This document shows positions 13,648-20,752 of a DNA stretch of 26,129 nt, piece after piece. The notes below the pieces were generated by a model. The model searched no databases. It worked only from the letters and a program-made list of their open reading frames with translations, and was not told the origin of the DNA. A program made the translations under genes and the position numbers. Positions within the stretch are counted from its first letter, which is position 1, and each line of letters begins with the position of its first letter. This DNA is from a virus. The stretch spans positions 1 through 26,129 of the IMG/VR virus record IMGVR_UViG_3300008108_000460, one strand, 5' to 3'.

Positions 13648-13686
13648 AGTTGAGTAGGGAAAATTCCCAGAAAAGGAAAATTAATT

Positions 13687-14178
13687 ATGGCTCGTGTTAA
13701 GGTTTCTCGTGAATTGGCTTTGAAGGCTTTTGTGGATTCTCTGATGGCAGCTTTCGTGGACACAAAGACGTTTAGTCGTGCGAACGTCGAACAGATTGGT
13801 AAGACTAATCCTATCGGTCAAACGATGTTCGCTTCCCAGGGTCAGGGTTATGGTAAGATGACTCGTATTGGTCAGGGACAGTACATGATTCCGGATGCTT
13901 GGATGACTGGTAAGTCGCCGTGGGAAGGTGTTGTTGAAATCGTCCCGGTTGCAACCACGAAAGCTCCAAAGGCTCCGAAGTCGACTGATTCTGCGCCAAA
14001 GACCAAGAAGGCGAAGACGCCGAAAATCGAGGAAGTTGAAGTTGCCGAACGAATTACTTCTTCCGTGAAGAAGAATATCCAGAAGGCGGCTTCAAAGAAA
14101 GAGTTGTTTGAGAAGGCGAAGGATCTTCTTGCGAAGAAGAAGCAGAAGACTTCTGTGGCGACTACTGAAACCGAATAA
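13687..14178 (+). CDS. Lys/Ala/Pro-rich early protein, possible nucleic-acid binder
   Basis: 163 residues, family not recognised. Residues 1-80 look folded: a helix (ELALKAFVDSLMAAF), then FSRANVEQIGK and a short GQGQYMIPDAWM strand, a layout possible for a winged-helix domain. Residues about 95-125 are a tail of KAPKAPKS and PKTKKAKTPK units, like histone H1 tails. The rest is a basic helix with repeated KK pairs. It has a perfect consensus promoter with an overlapping inverted repeat and its own terminator, so it is an independent, strongly expressed early unit. A role in coating DNA or redirecting host transcription is inference. GC content is clearly above the surrounding genes. Confidence 0.75.
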   Translation: MARVKVSRELALKAFVDSLMAAFVDTKTFSRANVEQIGKTNPIGQTMFASQGQGYGKMTRIGQGQYMIPDAWMTGKSPWEGVVEIVPVATTKAPKAPKSTDSAPKTKKAKTPKIEEVEVAERITSSVKKNIQKAASKKELFEKAKDLLAKKKQKTSVATTETE

Positions 14179-14193
14179 GTTTGTGTCTCATAA

Positions 14194-14217
14194 ATGGGGT
14201 GGAAACACCCCATTTTT
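14194..14217 (+). terminator. Rho-independent terminator
   Basis: ATGGGGTG-GAAA-CACCCCAT stem of eight pairs followed by TTTT. It closes the independent early unit. Confidence 0.92.
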
Positions 14218-14240
14218 CATTGTATAAGTAAAAGGTAACC

Positions 14241-15095
14241 ATGATTCTACTAGACTTAAATCAAATTGTTGTATCAAATATAATGCAACAAATTAATATA
14301 ACTAAGAACGATGAGATTGAAGAAGATTTCCTTCGACACATGATTCTCAATTCTATCCGATCAGTTAAGTCTAAGTTTGGCGATGATTACGGTGAACTCA
14401 TTCTATGTTCCGATTCTTTCAATTATTGGAGGAAAGATATCTTTCCTCAGTATAAAGCGAATAGAAAGAAATCACGTGATTCTTCCATCTTTGATTGGAA
14501 CGTTATCTTCAAAACAATTAATAAGATCAAAACAGAGATTCGTGAAAACTTCCCATACCATTATCTCGAGATTCCTACATGTGAAGCAGATGATGTAATT
14601 GCGACTCTGACTGAAAAATTTTCTTCTTCCGAGAAGATTCTAATTGTATCTGGAGATAAAGACTTCGTTCAATTACAAAAGTATCCTAATGTTTCGCAGT
14701 ATTCAACTATCATGAAATCATGGATTAAAGAACAGAATCCTAAGAGATATCTTCTTGAAAAGGTTTTGAATGGTGATTCTGGAGACGGTGTTCCTAATTT
14801 CTTATCTGATGATGATACTTTTGTGACAGAAGGTAAGAGACAGAGAAGATTAACCAAGAAGAAGATCGAACAAATTCTCTCTTGCGCAAAACCTGAGTCT
14901 ATCATGACTTCTTCAGAACTAGCTGGTTATATGCGTAATAAATATTTGATAGATTTTGATTGTATTCCAGAAGATCTGAAAGAAGAGATATTGGGCGAAT
15001 ACAGTAAACCGATCGAACCAACTTCCACACAAATATATAGATATTTGATGTCACATAAATTGTCGAATCTATTGAATAAAATTGGAGATTTTTAA
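14241..15095 (+). CDS. rnh: T4-type RNase H (5'-3' FEN-family exonuclease)
   Basis: 284 residues, against 305 in T4. It removes RNA primers and adjacent DNA from lagging-strand fragments. The FEN/5' nuclease motifs are in order: MILLDLNQ (first Asp), CSDSFNYWRKDIFPQYKANR, CEADDVIATL, VSGDKDFVQL and NGDSGDGVPN followed by a DDD cluster. All acidic metal ligands seem present. The C-terminal region matches the helical end that contacts gp32 in T4. It heads the replication cluster, and the next start follows its stop by one base. Confidence 0.9.
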   Translation: MILLDLNQIVVSNIMQQINITKNDEIEEDFLRHMILNSIRSVKSKFGDDYGELILCSDSFNYWRKDIFPQYKANRKKSRDSSIFDWNVIFKTINKIKTEIRENFPYHYLEIPTCEADDVIATLTEKFSSSEKILIVSGDKDFVQLQKYPNVSQYSTIMKSWIKEQNPKRYLLEKVLNGDSGDGVPNFLSDDDTFVTEGKRQRRLTKKKIEQILSCAKPESIMTSSELAGYMRNKYLIDFDCIPEDLKEEILGEYSKPIEPTSTQIYRYLMSHKLSNLLNKIGDF

Positions 15096-15096
15096 G

Positions 15097-15531
15097 ATGT
15101 ATCAGAAAGCAATTCCTGAAGTGCTAAGATTAGCAAATGATATTGAAGATCAAGAAGAGCGTGCTAAGTTCCTGAAGATTCATATGCGAGAATCGTTATA
15201 CAAGGTTCTCGCATGTTTTCATAATGAGAATATTGAATTTGATAAATTTAAAGATATCAAATACGCAACCAAACATAATAAAGCGGGTATCTCTGATTCA
15301 ACTCTAGATCATGAGATGAAACGATTATATATCTTTACGAAAGATAATCCACTTCCACTAGAACGTAAACGACAGAAGCTGGCACAGATTCTAGAGAGTA
15401 TGTATGCGGAAGAATCCGATTTGGTCTACAATAACATTATCCAAAAGAAGAATCCTTATAAGAATCTGAATAAGAACTTCATTAAGAAATACTTTCCACA
15501 AGTTCTAACCTACACGATAGTTAGAAAATAA
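15097..15531 (+). CDS. DUF6433-like T4-type phage protein
   Basis: 144 residues from the ATG one base after the rnh stop, with GGAG ten bases upstream (a TTG at 15082 is less likely). The layout resembles DUF6433 proteins of T4-like phages: a first helix, a segment of the type (S)LYKVLACFHNENIEFDKF (residues about 35-50), a middle with PLPLERKRQKLAQILE, and an ending YKNLNKNFIKKYFPQVL. Function unknown, but coupling to rnh and closeness to the clamp gene suggest a replication or late-transcription accessory. No T4 symbol assigned. Confidence 0.65.
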   Translation: MYQKAIPEVLRLANDIEDQEERAKFLKIHMRESLYKVLACFHNENIEFDKFKDIKYATKHNKAGISDSTLDHEMKRLYIFTKDNPLPLERKRQKLAQILESMYAEESDLVYNNIIQKKNPYKNLNKNFIKKYFPQVLTYTIVRK

Positions 15532-15533
15532 AC

Positions 15534-15562
15534 TTGATTACAAGTAGATAATATAGTATAAT
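15534..15562 (+). promoter_or_regulatory. Sigma70-type promoter for the sliding clamp
   Basis: TTGATT (15534-15539), a 17-bp spacer and TATAAT (15557-15562). AAGGTGA lies six bases before the ATG. Confidence 0.78.
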
Positions 15563-15580
15563 ATATAAAGGTGATTTAAT

Positions 15581-16270
15581 ATGAATACAAAAACAAAAAC
15601 ACAATTGACTCTTGATCCATTTACAGTCAAAGTCCTTACTAATTTTGCCAGCATCAATAATGGACTTGTAGTGAAGTCTGGTAACGAGATTCGAACTATG
15701 ACAGAAGGAAAGACTGTCTTGGCAGAAGCAACTCTTCCGGATACATTTCCTGTAGATTTTGCGATCTACGATCTTCGACAAATGTTGAATTTCGTTTCAA
15801 CTCTGTTCGATAAACCAACAATGGAATTCACTGGTGTTTCTGTAGAGATCACTAATGATAATGATAAGACTAAGATTTTCTATTGTAATCCAGATCTGAT
15901 CTCATCACCATCAAAGCGTATCACTATGCCATCTGAAGATATTACACTTCAGATGTCAGAAGAAACTCTCAAGAAGATCACCAAGTCTGCATCGATTCTA
16001 GGTGTCGATGATCTTAAGATTTCCTCTGTAGATAATATGATCGAACTTGAAGTTCTTGATAAGACGAATTCTTCTACAAATACCTGGTCTACAAAAACTT
16101 CAGGAATCAATAATTCTGAGTTTACTGTTTATTTGAAAATTTCTAATTTGAAGTTACTTGAAGGTGATTATCAAATTACAATTTCTAATAAGGGAATTAC
16201 TCGATTCAAGCATATGAATAATGATGTTCGTTATTACATTGCAGCAGAAGCTGATTCAAAGTTCAACTAA
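15581..16270 (+). CDS. 45: DNA polymerase sliding clamp gp45
   Basis: 229 residues, equal to T4 gp45 (228). It forms the trimeric ring that holds DNA polymerase on DNA and, in T4, also activates late transcription. Recognisable parts are LDPFTVKVLTNFASIN near the start, FAIYDLRQMLNFVSTL (about residues 63-78), a middle ending SKRITMPSE, and the closing DVRYYIAAEADSKF, which corresponds to the T4 end YYLALE. Order and spacing to gp44 and gp62 confirm it. It has its own promoter and a good ribosome-binding site. Confidence 0.93.
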   Translation: MNTKTKTQLTLDPFTVKVLTNFASINNGLVVKSGNEIRTMTEGKTVLAEATLPDTFPVDFAIYDLRQMLNFVSTLFDKPTMEFTGVSVEITNDNDKTKIFYCNPDLISSPSKRITMPSEDITLQMSEETLKKITKSASILGVDDLKISSVDNMIELEVLDKTNSSTNTWSTKTSGINNSEFTVYLKISNLKLLEGDYQITISNKGITRFKHMNNDVRYYIAAEADSKFN

Positions 16271-16273
16271 ACA

Positions 16274-16314
16274 TTTACTTTCTTGAGTTTGCGGCGGTAT
16301 AATAAAATATACCG
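16274..16314 (+). promoter_or_regulatory. Promoter with overlapping hairpin before gene 44
   Basis: TTTACT (16274-16279), an 18-bp spacer and TATAAT (16298-16303). A seven-bp inverted repeat CGGTATA (16295-16301) / TATACCG (16308-16314) covers the -10 and start region, so it could be a weak attenuator or an operator. Confidence 0.5.
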
Positions 16315-16337
16315 TCATTCATTTTTATGAGGATTAT

Positions 16338-17282
16338 ATGATTGAAAATACACTATGGGTAGAACGCTACAGACCACAGGTAATCGATGATTGTGTTCTT
16401 ACAGAAGATATTAAGAATTCATTCAAGAACTTTGTTAAGAATAAAGATATCCCCAACATGCTTCTTACTGGCAAACCTGGTATGGGGAAGACAACTATTG
16501 CTAAGGCAGCTTGTAATGAACTTGATTGTGATATCATGGTTATTAATGCATCTGCAGACGGAAACATAGATACACTAAGGAATAAGATTCAAGTCTTCGC
16601 TTCTGCGATTTCTCTTTCTGGTGGCCAGAAGATTGTTATTCTAGATGAAGCCGATTATATGTCGTCCGCAGTTCAGCCTGCACTGAGAAACTTCATGGAA
16701 GAGTTCTCTAAGAACTGTCGATTTATTCTTACTTGTAATTATAAGAAGAAGATTATTGAACCACTTATCTCAAGATTGACTGTTTTTGAATTCACTATTC
16801 CATCTTCTCAAAAATCTAAATTAGCAGCTCAAATGATGAAGAGAATTCAAGGTATTCTTGAAACTGAATCTGTTGAATTCGATAAGAAAGTTCTGGCTGA
16901 AATTATCATGAAGTTCTTTCCAGATTTCAGAAAGACAATCTCTGAGATCCAACGATATGTTATTGCAAATGGAAAGATTGATGTTGGCGCTCTTTCATCT
17001 ATTCAAGATGTTTCAATTCGTGATCTAGTCAATTCACTTCGTATGAAAGACTTTACTGGTATGAGGAAGTGGGTTAATGAGAATCTAGATTCTGAACCTA
17101 ATGTGATTGTTCGGTTGGTCTTTGATAATCTTGAAGCTTATCTTGAGCCGTCATCAATTCCTACAGCTATTGTAATTCTTGCAGATTACTCTTATAAGTC
17201 TGCGTTCGTTGCTGATCAGGAGATTTGCCTCACCGCAATGTTCATTAATATTATGTCAGAATGTTTATTCAAGAAGGTATAA
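16338..17282 (+). CDS. 44: Clamp loader ATPase subunit gp44
   Basis: 314 residues (T4: 319). It opens gp45 and loads it on primer-template DNA as a gp44/gp62 complex. It begins LWVERYRPQVIDDCV, the RFC-type box. Walker A is GKPGMGKT (45-52). Walker B is IVILDEAD (DEAD at 103-106). Sensor 1 is FILTCNYKKK, and PLISRLTVFEF is the arginine-finger (SRC-type) motif with Leu in place of Cys. ATGAGG lies before the ATG. It is directly coupled to gp62. Confidence 0.94.
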   Translation: MIENTLWVERYRPQVIDDCVLTEDIKNSFKNFVKNKDIPNMLLTGKPGMGKTTIAKAACNELDCDIMVINASADGNIDTLRNKIQVFASAISLSGGQKIVILDEADYMSSAVQPALRNFMEEFSKNCRFILTCNYKKKIIEPLISRLTVFEFTIPSSQKSKLAAQMMKRIQGILETESVEFDKKVLAEIIMKFFPDFRKTISEIQRYVIANGKIDVGALSSIQDVSIRDLVNSLRMKDFTGMRKWVNENLDSEPNVIVRLVFDNLEAYLEPSSIPTAIVILADYSYKSAFVADQEICLTAMFINIMSECLFKKV

Positions 17283-17283
17283 G

Positions 17284-17697
17284 ATGCCAAAGCTTGGTGA
17301 TATTCTTAATTCTATTAATGTAACAAAAGATACAGATCTTCTTGATGAATACAATAAAACTGATTATGTTCCATTTCTGATTAATAGAGGAATGTCTTTC
17401 TATCCAGAAACCATTCTTCATGCAAATTTTCTTAATTCTAATTCACACTTAGACCGAATTCTACAATATAAATACTTTCTGTATAGCGTCAAAAAGAAGA
17501 AGAGATTTTCTAAGTGGTTAAGTAATTCAAAACCACCAGAAAATATTCAGATTATATCTAAGTTTTATGGTATTTCTATAAACAAATCTAAAGAGATTGC
17601 TGATATGATTACTTCTGAAGATCTAGACAATATGAAAAAATATTTAGATACTGGTGGTACAAAGAGATCATCAAGAAAAGGCGAAAGTGATGAATGA
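17284..17697 (+). CDS. 62: Clamp loader small subunit gp62
   Basis: 137 residues from the ATG one base after the gene 44 stop, shorter than T4 gp62 (187). The start follows AAGG; an open frame further upstream only overlaps gene 44. Shared features with gp62 are FLINRGMSFYPETILHANFL (T4: ALSQFPECMPAVYAMNLI), then SHLDRILQYKYFL and KKKRFSKW (T4: RGKRYGKWAKL). The ending is basic (KRSSRKGES). It bridges the gp44 subunits on the clamp. The C-terminus seems trimmed compared with T4. Confidence 0.9.
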   Translation: MPKLGDILNSINVTKDTDLLDEYNKTDYVPFLINRGMSFYPETILHANFLNSNSHLDRILQYKYFLYSVKKKKRFSKWLSNSKPPENIQIISKFYGISINKSKEIADMITSEDLDNMKKYLDTGGTKRSSRKGESDE

Positions 17698-18151
17698 CAG
17701 AAACAATAATTGGGTTGAGACGTTTATAGAAGTTGAATTAGATAATCAAGAAGCATTTCTTCTTTGTAAAGAAACACTAACAAGAGTAGGTATCTCTTCG
17801 AATAAAGATAAGAAACTATATCAATCTTGCCACATTCTTCATAAGAAGGGTAAGTATTATCTCGTACATTTCAAAGAATTGTTTACTCTAGATAATAGAG
17901 CTTCTGGTCTTGATGAGACAGATCTTTCACGAAGAAATACTATCGCAAAGTTGCTACATGAGTGGGGGCTTTGTAATATTGTTGGGGCGGAATATGTAGG
18001 TGAGGATGTTGAAACTGGAAAGAAGATTTATCGATATCCAGAAAAGATGTCTGTATTCTGTTCACTGAATAAGATAAAGATTATTCCTTATGCAGATAAG
18101 GTTAATTGGGATCTTATTTCTAAATATACAATCGGTAAGAAATATAATTAA
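17690..18151 (+). CDS. regA: RegA translational repressor
   Basis: 153 residues from the ATG at 17690, overlapping the gp62 end by eight bases; AAAAGG precedes it. RegA binds start regions of early phage mRNAs and blocks translation. The core is nearly T4-like: KETLTRVGISSNKDKKLYQS, CHILHKKGKYYLVHFKELF, RRNTIAKLLHEWGL and a closing KYTIGKK. It has about 30 more residues than T4 RegA (122), partly from an N-terminal extension and partly from a VGEDVETGKKIYRYPE insertion before the last strands. The T4 order 45-44-62-regA is kept, but no polymerase gene follows. Confidence 0.93.
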   Translation: MNDRNNNWVETFIEVELDNQEAFLLCKETLTRVGISSNKDKKLYQSCHILHKKGKYYLVHFKELFTLDNRASGLDETDLSRRNTIAKLLHEWGLCNIVGAEYVGEDVETGKKIYRYPEKMSVFCSLNKIKIIPYADKVNWDLISKYTIGKKYN

Positions 18152-18171
18152 GGGAGGTCGACCTCCCTTAA
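18148..18171. terminator. 24-bp perfect palindrome between converging genes
   Basis: TTAAGGGAGGTC followed by its exact reverse complement. It contains the regA stop codon on plus and lies just after the stop of a minus-strand ORF. AT-rich flanks rather than pure T-tracts follow on both sides, so it probably works as a bidirectional terminator. Confidence 0.8.
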
Positions 18172-18174
18172 TTA

Positions 18175-18279
18175 TTATAATTCAGTTGGTGTTACCGAAC
18201 CAAAATCGTAAACATAATATTCTTCATCTTTGATGAATATCACACGATCACCATCAATAAATATTTCAACACCATGCAT
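18175..18279 (-). CDS. 34-residue small ORF
   Basis: Starts MHGVEIFIDGDRVIFIKDEE and ends at TAA next to the palindromic terminator. The pattern of alternating hydrophobic residues suggests a beta hairpin. The ATG overlaps the stop of the ACG-started ORF upstream, so it may be read by coupling. It might instead be the C-terminal piece of one longer gene broken by a frameshift. Small and unrecognised. Confidence 0.4.
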   Translation of the reverse strand: MHGVEIFIDGDRVIFIKDEEYYVYDFGSVTPTEL

Positions 18280-18442
18280 TGTCTGTTGTTAACCAACTTG
18301 GTTGTGTTTTTGGATCAACGTCTTCCCAAGATCCTTCTATAAGGTAAAGGAACAAATTGTCAATCTTTTGTTCCGTTACAAATTCATCTGCGTTTTCTAT
18401 TATAATCTTCTGGTATATCTCTTTGAAGTTTTCGAGGTTCGT
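18266..18442 (-). pseudogene. Tandem paralogue whose ATG has become ACG
   Basis: The frame begins (ACG) NLENFKEIYQKIIIENADE, matching MNLENFKEVYLKTISES of the gene just upstream, with the initiator codon changed from ATG to ACG. AAGGA is still at the right distance. 58 codons are open before TGA, against 107 residues in the paralogue, and similarity fades after the leader. Either ACG is used weakly or the gene has died. It ends by overlapping a 34-residue ORF. The leader fits the capsid-targeting pattern (ending I-I-E). Confidence 0.55.
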
Positions 18443-18451
18443 TTCTTTTCC

Positions 18452-18775
18452 TTAATTATTCTTCTTCCACAACTTATCTAATTTTGCAATGGCTATATTT
18501 TGAATTTGTTCAAAATCATCGTCTGGATGTAAATTATCTTCAAATGCAATTGCACTAATCCATTTATTCCATTCAGGATAATTCATAATAACTTCTTGGA
18601 ATTTACTTGGATCCTCATCAAATATATCTAACAACTTCTTTGCATCTTTTGTTAGATATTTTTCTTCATTGAGAATTTCTTCCACAATAGATCTGATCCA
18701 ATTCTTGAGATCTGAATCATCTGTCGATTCAGATATTGTCTTTAGATAAACTTCCTTGAAATTTTCTAGGTTCAT
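18452..18775 (-). CDS. Small virion-type protein with capsid-targeting-like leader
   Basis: 107 residues, unknown. It starts MNLENFKEVYLKTISE followed by S, which fits the T4 pattern of an amphipathic leader cleaved after (I/L)-x-E by the gp21 protease. The rest is acidic and mostly helical: SDLKNWIRSIVEEILNEEKY, then LDIFDEDPSKFQEVI and a final basic KLDKLWKKNN. It could be a head-core or internal protein delivered with the DNA. It follows the 361-residue gene by eight bases, so the two are co-expressed late. Confidence 0.65.
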   Translation of the reverse strand: MNLENFKEVYLKTISESTDDSDLKNWIRSIVEEILNEEKYLTKDAKKLLDIFDEDPSKFQEVIMNYPEWNKWISAIAFEDNLHPDDDFEQIQNIAIAKLDKLWKKNN

Positions 18776-18783
18776 ATTTCCTC

Positions 18784-19869
18784 TTACTTCGATTTTACAA
18801 TATAACCAAATTTTCCATCGACTCTATCAGTCTTATATCTTGTTCCAGATTCGATCAAAACATTTGTTGCTTTAGTATATACTTGAATTATAGTTCCATT
18901 CAACAACAAAGTGGCAAATCTGCTGAACTGTATATCTTCATTCGAATTTATTTCGGAAGCAACTGATTTGGCGATACCAGCAAGAACATGATAGAATGGC
19001 GGAGGAGTCTTTCCTAATCCTGGTTTAATTGAATCTCTTAACATTGTTAAATTCTTGGTAAGAGTTTGATTTGGATTCTTCTTCAAATCCATTACAATCT
19101 TCTTTTCTTTCTCAGAAAATTTGAAAGCAGAATTTAACTTATTTAACAATACTGCAAGTTCTAATGGAGATTGTTCTGCATCAACTTCAGTAATAATTCT
19201 TGCAATTTCAACAGCATCTTCAAATTCTTCAAACATATCTTTATCTTTGTAAGCTTTATAAATCTTATAAAGATTTGAATCTAAAGCATTTCCTGTATAA
19301 TCTCCATTAATCAATGCAATTGGTTGTAAGATCTCAGCAAAGTAATTTGTAATGCCGGTTTCAGATAGATTACCAATAGGAATTTGGATAGGATAATTAC
19401 TTTTATTTTCACTTTCTATTGCTTGTTTTGTTGCAATATATAAACCAGATTCTTTTCCAAAAGCAGAACCAACTTGATTTAATATATCATCAAAAGTCAA
19501 TCCTTCCATCTTCTTCAAGAAGTCAGATGGTTTTAAACCGGATTGTTCTTTTGCAGTTGCTTTCGATTTGTACTCAAAATAATTTGGATTAGAATTATCC
19601 CATTTAGTAGTTCTTGGTTTAATGTATTTTACGAATCTAACAGTATCACCTGATTCATTCTTAAACTCAACAACACCCAAGCCTGTTAAATTAGATAGAG
19701 GCTTGTTGACTGGAGTTGCATCAGTAACATCCCCCGCATCCTCTGGATTATCGAAAAATTCTACTTTTTGGAAAATGAGAACCTTTCCATCTTTATCTGT
19801 AAATGTTTCTCCTGGTTTTCTACCAGTTAGGCCTTGAGCTTCTGTGATAAAATCTGTAAATCGTAACAT
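18784..19869 (-). CDS. Putative internal or head protein with capsid-targeting-like leader
   Basis: 361 residues from the ATG at 19869, chosen because GAGG lies seven bases upstream (an in-frame ATG at 19893 has none). The first residues MLRFTDFITE then A match the T4 internal-protein leader (MKTYQEFIAE then A), which directs proteins into the prohead and is cut by gp21. The remaining ~350 residues, an alpha/beta mix with segments such as PRTTKWDNSNPNYFEYKSKA and SALASE-like helices near the end, belong to no family I recognise. A perfect late promoter lies 27 bp upstream. The protein may be packaged and injected with the genome. Confidence 0.7.
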   Translation of the reverse strand: MLRFTDFITEAQGLTGRKPGETFTDKDGKVLIFQKVEFFDNPEDAGDVTDATPVNKPLSNLTGLGVVEFKNESGDTVRFVKYIKPRTTKWDNSNPNYFEYKSKATAKEQSGLKPSDFLKKMEGLTFDDILNQVGSAFGKESGLYIATKQAIESENKSNYPIQIPIGNLSETGITNYFAEILQPIALINGDYTGNALDSNLYKIYKAYKDKDMFEEFEDAVEIARIITEVDAEQSPLELAVLLNKLNSAFKFSEKEKKIVMDLKKNPNQTLTKNLTMLRDSIKPGLGKTPPPFYHVLAGIAKSVASEINSNEDIQFSRFATLLLNGTIIQVYTKATNVLIESGTRYKTDRVDGKFGYIVKSK

Positions 19870-19895
19870 TAAATTGCCTCTAGATTCCCTCAATT

Positions 19896-19903
19896 TATTT
19901 ATA
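19896..19903 (-). promoter_or_regulatory. T4-type late promoter
   Basis: TATAAATA on the minus strand, 26 bp before the ATG at 19869, with a good ribosome-binding site between. It lies just past the stop of the tail-tube-fold gene. Confidence 0.68.
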
Positions 19904-19916
19904 TAAATTTAATTTT

Positions 19917-20438
19917 CTAATTAATACTTTCTATCTTATACATCGAATAATTGAGTGTGACATCAGTTGTAATTGGGGTTACATCTGTAATTGATGCATC
20001 GTAAGTTAATGGAGAAAGAGCAGTTGGATAAACATCAATAAATGTAACTTTCGCCACCGGATTGTATTTATTTGACAAGATTAAAAGTGTAGCATCTGAG
20101 TAGATATTTGCTTTGTTTGATAGATTTGGATTTGCTCTTGCAATAGAACGATAAGAATCTAGATTTTCTGGATGACCTATCTTGAATAACCAATTATAGA
20201 TTTCAATATAATTTGCAAGATTTTCTTGCACTATGAAATTCAAAACCAATGGATCGTAAGTTAACTTATCTCCAGGCAACTTTAAATCGAGTAATGGAGT
20301 TGGTTGTATAACTTCACCAAGTGTAACACCAGGAACATTTACGCTATAAGACCAATATTCAACATTTGGAAATTTATTGAATATAAGTTTAAATAAAGCT
20401 GGATTAGTTTGGTCTATCGATGAAGGATTAAATGCCAT
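19917..20438 (-). CDS. Tail-tube-fold protein (T4 gp19/gp54-like)
   Basis: 173 residues. The segment NKFPNVEYWSYSVNVPGVTL (residues 20-39), followed by a PTPLLDLKLPGDKLTYDPL stretch and FIVQENLANYIEIYNWL, is the signature of the T4-type tail tube/baseplate-tube family: a beta barrel with an N-terminal strand, then the loop and helix that pack between subunits. It is about the length of T4 gp19 (163). With only one copy visible it may be the tube itself, a tube initiator (gp54-like) or a paralogue. It shares a four-gene late cluster, and its start overlaps the previous gene by 11 bp. Confidence 0.75.
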   Translation of the reverse strand: MAFNPSSIDQTNPALFKLIFNKFPNVEYWSYSVNVPGVTLGEVIQPTPLLDLKLPGDKLTYDPLVLNFIVQENLANYIEIYNWLFKIGHPENLDSYRSIARANPNLSNKANIYSDATLLILSNKYNPVAKVTFIDVYPTALSPLTYDASITDVTPITTDVTLNYSMYKIESIN

Positions 20439-20700
20439 CTGATTCCTCTATTTCTATTACTAAATTATCTATTCCTCTCCATAATCTATGGAAAACCATT
20501 TTAGGAATTGATATTTGTTTTCCTTTAATTAATTCCTGGGGAAGCGAATTATCTAATTGTATCTTCCAACCGATTCCTTCTAGTATTTTAACTCTTCTAT
20601 CTTTCTTATCTCTATGCCAGATTAATTCGGAATCTTCAACATCTTTCGAGAAATGTCTTATGAAGGAATTATCTGATGTATTTTTTTGTGTGTAAGGCAC
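20428..20700 (-). CDS. Cupin-like small phage protein
   Basis: 90 residues from a GTG at 20700, preceded by GAGGTG at good distance. The central part (LIWHRDKKDRRVKILEGIGW, then LPQELIKGKQISIPKMVFHR, then IEIEES) has the strand-turn-strand order of small cupins: an early W-H-R-D, a gain-of-Gly strand, an I-P-K turn, and V-F-H-R with the second His. Metal binding through the two His is possible. A structural or head-tail role is likely because of its neighbours, but nothing fixes it. Confidence 0.6.
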   Translation of the reverse strand: MPYTQKNTSDNSFIRHFSKDVEDSELIWHRDKKDRRVKILEGIGWKIQLDNSLPQELIKGKQISIPKMVFHRLWRGIDNLVIEIEESDGI

Positions 20701-20752
20701 GAAACACCTCTAATACTCTTAGATATAATTGAATCTTTTCTTGTTTAGTCAT
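20669..20752 (-). CDS. Possible 27-residue ORF coupled to the upstream gene
   Basis: Its ATG overlaps the stop of the upstream gene as TAATG. The peptide is MTKQEKIQLYLRVLEVFRAL followed by a basic end. It fills the 51-bp gap and overlaps the GTG start of the cupin-like gene. It may be a real helix-forming peptide or a leader that sets translation of the next gene. Confidence 0.35.
   Translation of the reverse strand: MTKQEKIQLYLRVLEVFRALHTKKYIR

Noticed and set aside
13872-14213. 113-codon minus-strand ORF opposite the Lys/Ala-rich gene
   Set aside because: It is phenylalanine-rich antisense of lysine codons, and the plus frame has a promoter, ribosome-binding site and terminator.
17179-17283. 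Upstream extension of gp62 into gene 44
   Set aside because: Homology to gp62 begins at the ATG at 17284, which has AAGG before it; the extension overlaps gene 44 in another frame.
20432-20695. Plus-strand ORF of 87 codons
   Set aside because: It is a shadow of the minus-strand cupin-like gene, without a ribosome-binding site.
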